Shown one piece after another: positions 8,518 through 18,255 of a stretch of DNA of 36,186 nt. This stretch comes from Heterostelium multicystogenum (lineage: Eukaryota > Evosea > Eumycetozoa > Acytosteliales > Acytosteliaceae), in the NCBI GenBank assembly GCA_003667245.1, contig RCNN01000566.1, positions 1 through 36,186 of the forward strand, read 5' to 3'. The translations under genes and the position numbers were made by a program. Below the pieces are notes generated by a model, which did not search any database, was not told the DNA's origin, and was given only the letters and a program-made list of their open reading frames with translations. How positions within the stretch are numbered: position 1 is the first letter of the stretch; the number at the start of each line of letters is the position of its first letter.

Positions 8518-11442
8518 ATGTCCCTGATAGTTCTACTGCTCCTGCCTTTTATCGGCAGCTGTCTGGCGGCCTTGCTGCCGCACAACGCACGCAACACAGA
8601 GTCCCTGCTGGCCGGCCTTGTGGCCCTGGTCGGGACGGTTCAAGTCGCCCTGCTGTACCCCCAGATCGCCCATGGTGGCGTGATACGTGAAGAATTCATG
8701 TGGTTGCCCAGCCTCGGGCTGAACTTCGTATTGCGCATGGACGGTTTTGCCTGGTTGTTCTCGATGCTGGTGCTGGGCATCGGGACCCTGGTGTCGCTGT
8801 ACGCCCGGTATTACATGTCGCCGGAAGACCCGGTGCCGCGCTTCTTCGCGTTTTTCCTGGCCTTCATGGGTGCGATGCTCGGCCTGGTGATCTCCGGCAA
8901 CCTGATCCAGATCGTGTTTTTCTGGGAGCTCACCAGCCTGTTCTCGTTCCTGCTGATCGGCTACTGGCACCACCGCGCCGATGCCCGGCGTGGCGCCTAT
9001 ATGGCGCTGATGGTCACCGGCGCGGGCGGCTTGTGCCTGCTGGCGGGGGTGATGCTGCTCGGGCATATCGTCGGCAGCTACGACCTGGATCAGGTCCTGG
9101 CTGCCGGTGATCAGATCCGTGCCCATTCGTTGTACCCGATCATGCTCGCCCTGGTGCTGATCGGCGCCCTGAGCCAAAAGCGCGCAATTCCCCTTCCACT
9201 TCTGGCTGCCCCACGCCATGGCTGCACCGACGCCGGTGTCGGCCTACCTGCACTCGGCAACGATGGTGAAGGCCGGCGTGTTCCTGCTGGCCCGCCTGTG
9301 GCCGTCGCTGTCCGGCAGCGAAGAGTGGTTCTGGATTGTCGGCGGTGCCGGTGCCATTACCCTGCTGCTCGGCGCTTATTGGCGCCATGTTCCAGAACGA
9401 TCTCAAGGGCCTGCTGGCCTACTCCACCATCAGCCACCTCGGGCTGATCACCTTGCTGCTGGGCCTCAACAGCCCGCTGGCCGCTGTCGCCGCCGTATTC
9501 CATATCCTTAACCACGCCACTTTCAAGGCGTCGCTGTTCATGGCGGCGGGGATCATCGACCACGAAAGCGGCACCCGTGACATCCGCAAGCTCAGCGGCC
9601 TGTTCAAGCTGATTCCGTTTACCGCCACCCTGGCGATGGTCGCCAGTGCGTCCATGGCCGGCGTGCCGCTGCTCAACGGTTTCCTGTCCAAGGAAATGTT
9701 CTTCGCCGAGACCGTGTTCATCTCCGCCACCGCCTGGGTGGAAATCGCCCTGCCGGTCATCGCCACCATCGCCGGTACCTTCAGCGTGGCCTATGCCCTG
9801 CGCTTTACCGTGGATGTGTTCTTCGGCCCCAAGGCCACCAACCTGCCCCACACCCCGCACGAGCCGCCACGCTGGATGCGTGCGCCGGTGGAGTTGCTGG
9901 TGTTTACCTGCCTGCTGGTGGGGATTTTCCCGGCCCAGGTGGTCGGTTCGATCCTCGCCGCAGCGGCCCTGCCGGTGGTCGGCGGCGAACTGCCGGAATA
10001 CAGCCTCGCCATCTGGCACGGCTGGAACGCGCCGATGATCATGAGCCTGGTGGCGATGTCCGGCGGCGTGGTGCTCTATCTGCTGCTGCGCAAGCAACTC
10101 AAGTTGGGCCGCTTCAAATACCCGCCGATCATCAGCTACTTCAATGGCAAGCGCGGCTTCGAGCGCTGCCTGGTGGTGATGATGCGCGGGGTGCGCAAGA
10201 TCGAAAAACGCATCAGCACCAAACGCCTGCAAACCCAGCTGTTCCTGCTGGTGCTGGCGGCGGTGATCGCCGGGTTGATCCCGATGCTCTACAGCGGCAT
10301 CAGTTGGGGCGACCGGCCGAAGATCCCGGGCTCCATCGTGTTCGTCACCCTGTGGCTGCTGGCAATCGCCTGCGCCCTGGGCGCCGCCTGGCAAGCCAAG
10401 TACCACCGGCTGGCAGCCCTGACCATGGTCAGCGTGTGCGGGATGGTGACCTGCGTGACCTTCGTCTGGTTCTCGGCGCCAGACCTGGCGCTGACGCAAA
10501 CTGGTGGTGGAAGTGGTCACCACCGTGCTGATCCTGCTGGGCCTGCGCTGGCTGCCACGGCGGATCGAAGAAGTTTCCCCACTGCCCAGCTCGCTGCGCA
10601 AGGCACGCATCCGCCGCCTGCGGGACTTCCTCCTGTCCACCGTGGTCGGTGGCGGCATGGCGCTGCTCTCCTACGCGATGCTGACCCGCCAGACCCCCAA
10701 CGACATCTCCTCCTTCTACCTCAGCCGTGCCCTGCCAGAAGGCGGTGGCAGCAATGTGGTGAACGTGATGCTGGTGGACTTCCGGGGCTTCGACACTCTC
10801 GGTGAAATCACCGTGCTCGGCGCCGTGGCGCTGACCGTCTACGCCCTGCTGCGCCGCTTCCGCCCGTCGAAGGAAAGCATGGAATTGCCCGCGCAACAGC
10901 GCCAACTGGCACCCGACGTGGCCACCGACCTGATCAACCCGCGCCAGGCCAGCGACACCGCCCTGGGTTTCATGATGGTGCCAGCGGTGCTGGTGCGCCT
11001 GCTGCTGCCGATTGCCCTGGTTGTCTCGTTCTACCTGTTCATGCGGGGGCACAACCAACCGGGCGGCGGGTTTGTCGCCGGTCTGGTGATGTCCGTCGCG
11101 TTCATCCTGCAATACATGGTCGCCGGTACCCAGTGGGTCGAGGCGCAGATGAGCCTGCGGCCGATGCGCTGGATGGGTTTTGGCTTGTTGTCGGCAACCC
11201 TGACCGGGCTGGGCGCACTGCTCGCCGGCTACCCGTTCCTCACCACGCACACCTGGCACTTCAGCCTGCCGGTGCTGGGGGACATCCACGTCGCCAGCGC
11301 GCTGTTCTTCGACGTCGGTGTGTACGCCATGGTGGTCGGCTCGACCTTGCTGATGCTCACCGCCCTCGGCCACCAATCGGTGCGCGCCCATAAACCCAGT
11401 AACCAGGCGAAAGCCGTTGCCAGCCCAGGAGGAGCCGCCTGA
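8518..11442 (+). CDS. mrpA: Mrp-type Na+(K+)/H+ antiporter subunit A, fused A-B form (PhaAB-like), three frameshifts
   Basis: Largest subunit of the multi-subunit cation/proton antiporter, inner membrane, about 974 aa. The first two thirds resemble NADH dehydrogenase subunit 5: [77 protein letters not shown] and [15 protein letters not shown]. These contain the conserved Glu and Lys residues of proton channels. The last third includes the MrpB-like domain ([20 protein letters not shown] and [18 protein letters not shown]), so no separate mrpB is needed. Frames shift near 9180, near 9382 and at 10499 (ACGCAAACTGG, one A too many). The stop overlaps the start of mrpC by one base. Such antiporters serve Na+ tolerance and alkaline pH homeostasis. 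Confidence 0.92.
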
Positions 11443-11786
11443 TGGAAGAAGTCATCGCAATTGCCATTGGGGTCCTGGCGGCCTCCGGCGTCTGGCTGAT
11501 CCTGCGGCCACGGACGTTCCAGGTGGTGATGGGCCTGTGCCTGCTCTCCTACGGGGTCAACCTGTTCATCTTCAGCATGGGCAGCCTGTTCATCGGCAAG
11601 GAGCCGATCATCAAGGATGGCGTGCCGCAAGACTTGCTCAACTACACCGATCCGCTGCCCCAGGCCCTGGTGCTGACGGCAATCGTGATCAGCTTCGCCA
11701 TGACCGCACTGTTCCTGGTGGTGCTGCTGGCATCCCGGGGCCTGACCGGCACTGACCATGTGGACGGCCGGGAGCCCAAGGAATGA
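11442..11786 (+). CDS. mrpC: Mrp antiporter subunit C
   Basis: Intact 114-aa protein homologous to NuoK (NADH dehydrogenase 4L). It has three hydrophobic helices: AIAIGVLAASGVWLIL, VVMGLCLLSYGVNLFIFSMG and LVLTAIVISFAMTALFLVVL. The family-typical YTDPLPQALVLTAIVI segment precedes helix 3. It starts inside the stop of mrpA (TGATG) and its end overlaps the mrpD start by four bases, so translation is coupled through the operon. In Mrp complexes this subunit joins the A and D channels. Confidence 0.95.
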   Translation: MEEVIAIAIGVLAASGVWLILRPRTFQVVMGLCLLSYGVNLFIFSMGSLFIGKEPIIKDGVPQDLLNYTDPLPQALVLTAIVISFAMTALFLVVLLASRGLTGTDHVDGREPKE

Positions 11787-13434
11787 CCTGGATGAATCAA
11801 CTGATCATCGCGCCGATCCTGCTGCCGTTGCTGACCGCCGCGCTGATGCTGATGCTCGGCGAGAAGCACCGCCCGCTCAAGGCGCGGATCAACCTGTTCT
11901 CCAGCATGGTGGGCCTGGGCATCGCCGTGCTGTTGCTGTACTGGACCCAGAAAGGCGGCCCCGGCTCCATCGGTGTGTACCTGCCGGGCAACTGGCAGGT
12001 GCCGTTCGGCATCGTGCTGGTGGTGGACCAACTCTCGGCGATGATGCTGGTGCTCACCGGGATCATTGGCGTCAGCGCCCTGCTGTTCGCCATGGCCCGT
12101 TGGGATCGGGCCGGCACCAGTTTCCATGCGCTGTTCCAGATTCAGCTGATGGGCCTGTATGGCGCCTTTCTGACCGCCGACCTGTTCAACCTGTTCGTGT
12201 TTTTCGAAGTGCTGCTGGCGGCGTCCTACGGCCTGATGCTCCACGGTTCCGGCCGGGCGCGGGTGTCGGCGGGGCTGCATTACATCTCGATCAACCTGCT
12301 GGCCTCGACCTTGTTCCTGATTGGTGCGGCGCTGATCTATGGCGTCACCGGCACCCTGAACTTTGCCGACCTCGCACTGAAAATCCCCCTGGTGCCGGAA
12401 GCCGATCGCGGCCTGCTGCATGCCGGTGCGGGCATCCTCGCCGTCGCCTTCCTGGCCAAGGCCGGGATGTGGCCGCTGAACTTCTGGCTGGCGCCTGCCT
12501 ACTCCTCGGCCAGTGCGCCAGTGGCGGCGATGTTTGCGATCATGACCAAGGTTGGCGTGTACACCGTGCTGCGTCTGTGGAACCTGCTGTTCTCCGGCCA
12601 GGCGGGTGCCTCGGCGCTGTTCGGTGGCGATTGGCTGATCTACGGCGGCATGGCAACCATCGTCTGCGCGGCGCTGGCGATGATTGCGGCGCAACGTCTG
12701 GAACGCATGGCCAGCCTGAGCATCCTGGTGTCCGCCGGGATCCTGCTGTCGGCGGTGGGGTTTGCCCAGCCAAGCCTGACCGCCGGGGCGCTGTTTTATC
12801 TGGTCAGTTCCACCCTGGCGCTGAGCGCGCTGTTCCTGCTGGCCGAATTGATCGAACGTTCGCGCTCGGCCAACGACATGCCCCTGGACGACGAAATCGA
12901 AGCCCTGCCCAAGGCCATGGAATCCCTGCATCCACCGCCCGGCACCAACCTCGACGATGAACAGAAAGCCGTGGTCGGCCAGGTGATTCCCTGGACGGTG
13001 GCGTTCCTCGGCCTGAGTTTTATCGCCTGCGCCCTGCTGATCATCGGCATGCCGCCGCTGTCCGGGTTTATCGGCAAGCTCAGCCTGCTCAGCGCCTTGA
13101 TCAACCCGATGGGCCTGGGCAATGCCATCGACGAAACCGGTGCGTCCGGCCGCCTGGGGCCTGGTGGCACTGCTGATCTTCTCCGGCCTGGCTTCGCTGA
13201 TCGCCTTCGCCCGCCTCGGCATCCAGCGTTTCTGGACCCCGGAAGAACGTCCATCGCCGCTGCTGCGCCGCTTCGAATGCGTGCCGATTTTCTTCCTGCT
13301 GGGCCTGAGCATCGCCCTGACGTTCAAGGCCGAGCCGCTGATTGCGCTATACCCAGGCGGCCGCCGAGAGCCTGAACAACCCGGAACACTATGTGATGGC
13401 GGTCATGGCGACGCGGTCCGGTGCCGAGCCCTGA
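11783..13434 (+). CDS. mrpD: Mrp antiporter subunit D, two frameshifts
   Basis: NuoM/NuoN-like proton channel subunit of about 550 aa with many hydrophobic helices. Diagnostic segments: FGIVLVVDQLSAMMLVLTGI, GLYGAFLTADLFNLFVFFEV, AFLAKAGMWPLNFWLAPAYS and SASAPVAAMFAIMTKVGVY, with the conserved lysines of antiporter-like subunits. The frame breaks near 13150; the continuation (AWGLVALLIFSGLASLIAFA) is in the next frame. It breaks again near 13350, after which it ends NNPEHYVMAVMATRSGAEP. ATG at 11783 overlaps the mrpC stop (ATGA). It is 30 bp before mrpE. Confidence 0.92.
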
Positions 13435-13464
13435 AGCCAAGGCCGCCGCATTGGAGATGCAGCC

Positions 13465-13953
13465 ATGAAGTGCCTGTTCCCTGCCCCGTGGCTGTCACTG
13501 GCATTGTGTTTGTTGTGGCTGGTGCTGAACCTGTCCGTCAGCCCCGGCAACCTGCTGCTGGGGGCAATCCTCGGCTTTGCCGCACCGCTGATGATGGCGC
13601 CGCTGCGCCCGTTGCCGATCCGCATCCGCCGCCCGGGGGTGATCATCCGTTTGTTCTTCCTGGTGGGACGTGACGTGATCATCTCCAACCTCGCCGTGGC
13701 CTGGGCATCCTGACCTGCGGCTCGCGCCCACCGCGTTCGCGCTTTATCAAGATCCCCCTGGACCTGCGGGATGCCAACGGCCTGGCCGTGCTGGCGATGA
13801 TCACCAGCGTGGACGCCGGGCACCGTATGGTCGGAACTGGCCCTGGACCGCAGCGTCCTGCTGATCCACGTGTTCGACCTGGATGACGAAGCGCAGTTTA
13901 TCGAGCACTTCAAACACGCCTACGAACGGCCCCTGATGGAGATCTTCGAATGA
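13465..13953 (+). CDS. mrpE: Mrp antiporter subunit E, two frameshifts
   Basis: Small subunit of about 162 aa with two N-terminal membrane helices (WLSLALCLLWLVLNLSV and LLLGAILGFAAPLMM) followed by a cytoplasmic part. The open frame ends early at about 13713. Removing one base near 13703 gives GILTCGSRPPRSRFIKIPLD, and one near 13821 gives TVWSELALDRSVLLIHVFDL, the normal MrpE ending. The stop overlaps the ATG of mrpF (ATGA). Confidence 0.88.
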
Positions 13954-14228
13954 GCGCCCTGCTCTCCAATGCGATCCTGTTCAGCCTGTTCCTGTTCTCC
14001 CCTGGCCATGGTGCTGACCCTGGTGCGCCTGTTCAAAGGCCCGTCGGCCCAGGACCGGGTGCTCGCACTGGATTACCTGTACATCCTGGCCATGCTGATG
14101 ATGCTGGTGCTGGGTATTCGGTATGCCAGTGACACCTATTTTGAAGCGGCGTTGTTGATTGCGCTGTTTGCTTTGTGGGGTCATTTGCCCTGGCGAAATT
14201 CCTGCTGCGTGGGGAGGTGATCGAATGA
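13950..14228 (+). CDS. mrpF: Mrp antiporter subunit F, two frameshifts
   Basis: Subunit of about 92 aa with three predicted helices, including LAMVLTLVRLFKGPSAQDRV, which carries the family GPxxxDRVLALD signature, and YLYILAMLMMLVLGI. The frame shifts near 13999 (TCCCCTGG, one C too many) and near 14171 (one G missing in TTTGCTTT). The corrected end reads VGSFALAKFLLRGEVIE. Its stop overlaps the ATG of mrpG. Confidence 0.88.
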
Positions 14229-14593
14229 TCAATGTCGATGTGTTGCCGCTGTGGGTTGAAGTGATCGTCGCGGTATTGTTAGTGCTTAGCAGCCTGTTTG
14301 CGCTGATTGGGGCCATTGGGTTGTTGCGGATGAAAGACTTCTTCCAGCGCATGCACCCGCCGGCGTTGGCCTCGACCTTGGGCGCCTGGTGTGTGGCGCT
14401 GGCCTCGATCATCTACTTTTCGGTGCTCAAGTCCGGGCCGGTGTTGCACGGTTGGTTGATCCCGATCCTGCTGTCGATCACAGTGCCGGTGACCACATTG
14501 CTGCTGGCACGCACCGCGTTGTTCCGCAAGCGCATGGCCGGGGATGATGTGCCGGCTGAAGTCAGCAGCCGTCGCACTGACAGCGGCAGCTGA
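14225..14593 (+). CDS. mrpG: Mrp antiporter subunit G
   Basis: Intact 122-aa last subunit of the operon. The ATG at 14225, overlapping the mrpF stop, is chosen over an in-frame start at 14159 because the extra residues would come from the mrpF sequence. It has three hydrophobic segments, the family motif GLLRMKDFFQRMHPPALAST (helix 2 exit and loop) and a charged tail (RKRMAGDD). No clear terminator was seen in the 106 bp before the next gene. Confidence 0.92.
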   Translation: MINVDVLPLWVEVIVAVLLVLSSLFALIGAIGLLRMKDFFQRMHPPALASTLGAWCVALASIIYFSVLKSGPVLHGWLIPILLSITVPVTTLLLARTALFRKRMAGDDVPAEVSSRRTDSGS

Positions 14594-14662
14594 TCCCCAC
14601 AGGCGCCGCAGTGGTGAAATTCGTTCTCCAATAGAATCCATAAAATAGAACCTCAATCGCTA

Positions 14663-14680
14663 ATCCCGGTATCGGGATCA
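14663..14680 (+). promoter_or_regulatory. Palindromic site before the esterase gene
   Basis: ATCCCG-GTAT-CGGGAT (14663-14678) is a perfect 6-bp inverted repeat. It overlaps GTATCGGGATCA (14669-14680), whose first ten bases are the exact reverse complement of part of the site before the next gene (15725-15736). It ends 19 bp before the ATG at 14700. Possibly a shared operator. Confidence 0.4.
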
Positions 14681-14699
14681 CTTTATGAGGTTCTCCCCC

Positions 14700-15632
14700 A
14701 TGGCATTCACTCCCCTTGTCCAGGCCCATCTCGACGCGTGGGTTGCCTGCGCCGCTGACTTCGGCCCATTTCTCACGGGCCAGGAAACCACCCTCACCCT
14801 CAATGAGCAGCGCAAGGCTTATGAGCAGGTGCTTTGTTCCCATCCGATTCCCGCCGGTGTCAGCTTTTTGTGACGTCGATATGGGTGGCGTACCGGGCAT
14901 GATGGTCGTGCCTGATGGGTTGAGGGTGACCAGGTGCTGCTTTACATCCACGGCGGTGGTTATGTCGGCGGCAGTCCGCGGGGCTACCTGGGTCTTGCCG
15001 GCCACTTCGCAAAATTGCTGGGTGCCAAAGTCTACCTGCCCGACTACCGCCTGGCGCCCGAGCATCCGTTCCCCGTACCTATTGATGACACTTTGCAGGC
15101 TTATCGCTGGCTGCTCGACCAGGGCAATGACCCAGATCCATCGTGTTCTCGGGCGATTCGGCCGGCGGCGCAATGGTGGTGTCGGTGATGGTCAAGGCCC
15201 GCAACGCAGGCCTGCCACTGCCCGCCGGGGGCGCCGCCTTGTCGCCGTGGGCCAACCTGGAACACACCGGCGCCTCCATCGACAACCGTGACGGCCTCGA
15301 CCCGCAAGCCTCCCGACTGGGCTGACGCTGCTTGCAAAAGCGTTTCTCAATGGCGCGCTGCCGAATGATCCCGATGCGTCGCCGGTGTTCGCGGACGTCC
15401 GGGGATTGCCGCCCATTCTGGTGCAGATCGGCGAAAACGAAGTCATGCTCAGCGACGCCATGCGCCTGGCCACCCACCTGGGGGAAAACCGGGTACGCGT
15501 GTCGCTGGAGGTTTGGCCTGGATGTTTCATGTCTGGCATTTGTTTGCGGCAATCTTGCCCGAAGGCATGCAGGCCGTGGCGAATGCGGCGTTGTTTCTGG
15601 ACCAGGCAATACGTGGCAGCCGTAGCGCTTGA
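14700..15632 (+). CDS. Alpha/beta hydrolase of the hormone-sensitive-lipase type, several frameshifts
   Basis: Carboxylesterase-like protein of about 310 aa. The oxyanion-hole motif HGGGYVGG, the family block YLPDYRLAPEHPFPVPIDD and the nucleophile motif GDSAGG (catalytic Ser) are present. The late segment ILVQIGENEVMLSDA is where the catalytic Asp is expected, and MFHVWHLFAAILPEG carries the probable catalytic His. At least five indels are needed (near 14868, 14932, 15138, 15315 and 15520). The first is a T-run (TTTTTG) where four T keep the frame. ATG at 14700 has GAGG ten bases upstream and is preferred to ATG at 14685. No signal peptide is seen, so it is probably cytoplasmic. The substrate is likely a short-chain ester; not determinable here. 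Confidence 0.82.
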
Positions 15633-15724
15633 GGGGTTGCCCAGAGCGCGGGAAAGGCGGCGCTCCTGCCGATAACTATCTGTCACCTGGGGCCCCACCG
15701 CCCCACCTACCTTTATCGGACAAC

Positions 15725-15736
15725 GTATCCCGATAC
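15725..15736 (+). promoter_or_regulatory. GTATC-NN-GATAC palindrome before the Sel1-type gene
   Basis: GTATCCCGATAC is a perfect inverted repeat with a two-base centre, 11 bp before the preferred ATG. It shares ten bases (inverted) with the site upstream of the esterase gene. Confidence 0.4.
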
Positions 15737-15747
15737 AGGTAATGATC

Positions 15748-16678
15748 ATGTATACCCATTCCGATGCACTGACCACGCTGTTTGATTTGCTCAACTCGCT
15801 GAATGCGCTGATTTCACATTTGACGAGCCAGCAACAGGCAGCCAAGCAGCGGGGCCTCGAGTTGTATCAACTCGGTGAATTCGAAGAGTGCGAAACCCAT
15901 TTGACCATCTCTGCCTCGGCCGGCGATGCGCCGTCCCAATACGCCCTGGGCGAAGCCATCCGGCGCCGGGTCGGCAGTGTCGACCCCGAGGCCCAGGCGT
16001 GGTACCGCCTGGCCGCTGCCCAGGATCATGTGTACGCCCTGATGCGCCTGGGTGGCGAAACCAACCTGGCCAAGGCGAAGACCCTCGCCCAGGCAGGTGC
16101 CGATGCTGGCGACGGCGCAGCGATGCTGCAGCTGTATGAACTGACCAAAGATCGCTCGTGGCTGAGAAAGGCAGGTGATGCCGGCTGCGCCGAGGCCTAT
16201 TACATTGCGGCGCTGTTGTACGACAAAAACCCGGAGGCCAGTGACAACCGCGACTCCATGCTCAGGTATGCAGCCTTCAAGGGCTTCCCGCCAGCGATGA
16301 AGTGGCTGGCCAACATGCAGACCTACTACCGCAACCTCTCCTACCAGCGCATACACCTGGAAAAAACGGCTGGCGCTGAATGACCTTGATGGCGTCATGA
16401 CCTATGCCGGTGCGCTCGGCGGGTTCGATATCGATGAAAGTGGCACCAACCGCTATCACTACCCCGAGAACAAAATCCACGCCTATGGGCTCTACTGGCT
16501 GGTCATGGACAGTACCCGACAAAACCCACGGCACGCCGATGCCGCAGGCTACCTGCAACAACTGGCCAGCGCGCTGACTGCCGAAGAAATGGAAACAGCC
16601 AAGGCGTATGGCCGCCAGTGGAAAACCGAGCACCCGGCGCTGTCGGAGTTCAGGTTGACCTACAGCGACCTGAAATGA
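15748..16678 (+). CDS. Sel1/TPR-type repeat protein, one frameshift
   Basis: Helical-repeat protein of about 310 aa with no signal peptide or catalytic motif visible. Repeats of Sel1/SLR character appear as AGDAPSQYALGEAIRRR, DPEAQAWYRLAAAQDHVYAL, AGADAGDGAAMLQLYEL and AGDAGCAEAYYIAALLYDK. A C-terminal part rich in aromatic residues follows (YHYPENKIHAYGLYWLVM). The frame breaks at about 16364, in a run of six A (GGAAAAAACGG). Removing one A replaces an early stop by RLALNDLDGVMTYAGALGG, continuing to TYSDLK. ATG at 15748 has AGGT about seven bases upstream; ATG at 15742 is too close to it. Sel1 proteins mediate protein interactions. It may belong with the esterase upstream, which has a similar palindrome in front, but this is inference. 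Confidence 0.78.
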
Positions 16679-16769
16679 CCGGCGTCTGATGAAGGATTCG
16701 AGAGCACATCAGGCAGTTAAAGATTAATTAATCCAAAAACAGCTTGGCTAAGTATTTCCAGGCTGGTAC

Positions 16770-16799
16770 GGTTTAGTGGATTATTTAATCCACTAAACC
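16770..16799 (+). promoter_or_regulatory. Perfect 30-bp palindromic operator before the SDR-TetR pair
   Basis: The arms GGTTTAGTGGATTA and TAATCCACTAAACC are exact reverse complements around a TT centre, ending 13 bp before the SDR ATG. A second, smaller palindrome, GATTAATTAATC (16722-16733), repeats the inner GATTA/TAATC half. A weak promoter candidate, TTGGCT (16744-16749), 17 bp, TACGGT (16767-16772), would have its -10 overlapped by the left arm. The position and symmetry fit a binding site for the TetR regulator encoded two genes on. Confidence 0.75.
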
Positions 16800-16812
16800 T
16801 CAGGCCTCCCCC

Positions 16813-17565
16813 ATGACAGCTCACACCCCTCGCTTCAACCACAAAGTCGCCCTGGTCACCGGCGGTTCCCGCGGTATCGGCGAAGCGATTGTCCGCCGGC
16901 TTGCAGCTGAAGGTGCAGCGGTCGCGTTTACCTATTCCTCCTCTGCCGACAAGGCGCAAGCGCTGGTTGGCCTGATCGAAAGCAAGGGCGGAAAAGCCTT
17001 GGCGATTCAGGCCGACAGCGCCGATGTGGCGGCAATAGAACGGGCGGTCGCGGCCACTGTCGAGCATTTCGGCGCCTTGAATATCCTGGTCAACAACGCC
17101 GGGATCCTGCTGATGGGTACCGTCGACACCTTCAGCCTGGAAGACTTCGACCGAATGTTTGCGGTCAATGTGCGGGCCACGTTTGCGGCGGCCAAGGCCA
17201 GCTCGGCGGTGATGCACACGGGTGACCGAATAATCACCGTCGGCAGCGTGGTCGCCCAACGTTCGGGCTTCCCGGGCTCCAGCGTCTATAGCATGACGAA
17301 GTCGGCGATCGCCGGTATGATCCGCGGCCTGGCGATTGATTTCGCGCCGCGCGGCATCACCGTCAACAACGTGCAGCCGGGCCCCACCAGCACCGACATG
17401 AACCCGGCAGACGGGCCCCATGCGGACATGATCAAAAGCCTGATCCCCTTGGGCCGCGTGGGCACCGCCGACGATGTTGCCGGCATGGTTGCTTATCTCG
17501 CGTCCGAAGAAGCGGCATTTGTCACCGGCGCAAGCATGACCATCGATGGCGGCTACCTGGCCTGA
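16813..17565 (+). CDS. SDR-family NAD(P)-dependent oxidoreductase
   Basis: Intact 250-aa classical short-chain dehydrogenase. It has the cofactor motif TGGSRGIGEAI (about residues 17-27), the structural motif NNAG (LVNNAGILLMG), the catalytic Ser before SSVYSMTKSA (Tyr and Lys of the YxxxK motif) and the C-terminal VTGASMTIDGGYLA typical of FabG-like enzymes. After the cofactor glycines comes AFTYSSSADKAQ, with no acidic residue at the end of strand 2, which suggests NADPH. It lies directly behind a palindromic operator and 30 bp before the tetR gene, so the pair is probably one autoregulated unit. Substrate unknown. Confidence 0.95.
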   Translation: MTAHTPRFNHKVALVTGGSRGIGEAIVRRLAAEGAAVAFTYSSSADKAQALVGLIESKGGKALAIQADSADVAAIERAVAATVEHFGALNILVNNAGILLMGTVDTFSLEDFDRMFAVNVRATFAAAKASSAVMHTGDRIITVGSVVAQRSGFPGSSVYSMTKSAIAGMIRGLAIDFAPRGITVNNVQPGPTSTDMNPADGPHADMIKSLIPLGRVGTADDVAGMVAYLASEEAAFVTGASMTIDGGYLA

Positions 17566-17595
17566 GCCTTCACCTGCATTTTCCCCGAGGTAACC

Positions 17596-18255
17596 ATGGC
17601 AAGACCCAGAGCATTCGACCGCGACCAGGTGCTGCGCGAGGCCATCCGGGTTTTCTGCGGCAAGGGTTTTGCCGCGGCCTCGACTGAAGAACTGATGCAG
17701 GCCATGGGACTGAGCCGCCAGAGCATGTACAACACCTTTGGCGACAAACGTCAGTTGTACCTGCTGGCGATGGCCGAGTATCAGCGCACCGGCGTCGATG
17801 ACTTGATCGAGCGCCTGAACCAGGGCCCGACCCCGCTGCAGGCACTGCACGACACCCTGCAATCCTTCGCCACCCGCGCCCTGCGGGAAGGAACGGCGGG
17901 TTGCATGGGCGTCAATGCCATCTGCGAGTTCGGCCTGGAAGATGATGAGATCAATCAACTCACCGCCCACAGCGCCGAACGCTTGCGCAATGCATTCGAA
18001 CAGACGCTGGAGCGTGCGCAGGAACAAGGCGAATTGACCGTCGGCACCGATCTCTCGGGCGCGTGTGATTTTCTGATGGCCACCCTCAGCGGCATGAAAG
18101 TCGCCAGCAAGGGCGGCGCCACCACTGAGCAACTGGAGCGCATTGCGGGTTTTGCACTGCGGGCGCTGAGCGCAAAACGCGTGATCAGCCCACTACAGGA
18201 TCGGCGCGCCAAATCGACCCAATCGTGGCATCCAATGGTCCAGGATCTGCGCTGA
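17596..18255 (+). CDS. TetR/AcrR-family transcriptional regulator
   Basis: Intact 219-aa repressor-type protein. The N-terminal DNA-binding domain is clear: AREAIRVF-like helix 1 (LREAIRVFCGKGFAAAST), then the HTH EELMQAMGLSRQSMYNTFGD and KRQLYLLAMAEY. The C-terminal ligand domain includes TAGCMGVNAICEFGLED, a pattern of the YezE/TetR_C_16-like subgroup often paired with SDR genes. It has a good ribosome-binding site (CCCGAGG before the ATG). The last 63 bp overlap the 3' end of the convergent lepB gene, so the final about 20 residues are antisense to the peptidase. It probably represses the SDR operon through the 30-bp palindrome. Confidence 0.93.
   Translation: MARPRAFDRDQVLREAIRVFCGKGFAAASTEELMQAMGLSRQSMYNTFGDKRQLYLLAMAEYQRTGVDDLIERLNQGPTPLQALHDTLQSFATRALREGTAGCMGVNAICEFGLEDDEINQLTAHSAERLRNAFEQTLERAQEQGELTVGTDLSGACDFLMATLSGMKVASKGGATTEQLERIAGFALRALSAKRVISPLQDRRAKSTQSWHPMVQDLR

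Noticed and set aside
9357..13327. Very long open frames on the minus strand opposite the mrp operon (9357-10658, 10429-11391, 11642-13327)
   Set aside because: They are exact antisense shadows of membrane-protein genes in high-GC DNA, rich in H, Q, R and G with no recognisable domain, and the plus-strand genes are unmistakable.
16717..18132. 471-codon minus-strand frame opposite the SDR and TetR genes
   Set aside because: It runs antisense through two intact, motif-bearing genes and across the operator, with no family resemblance and no ribosome-binding site.
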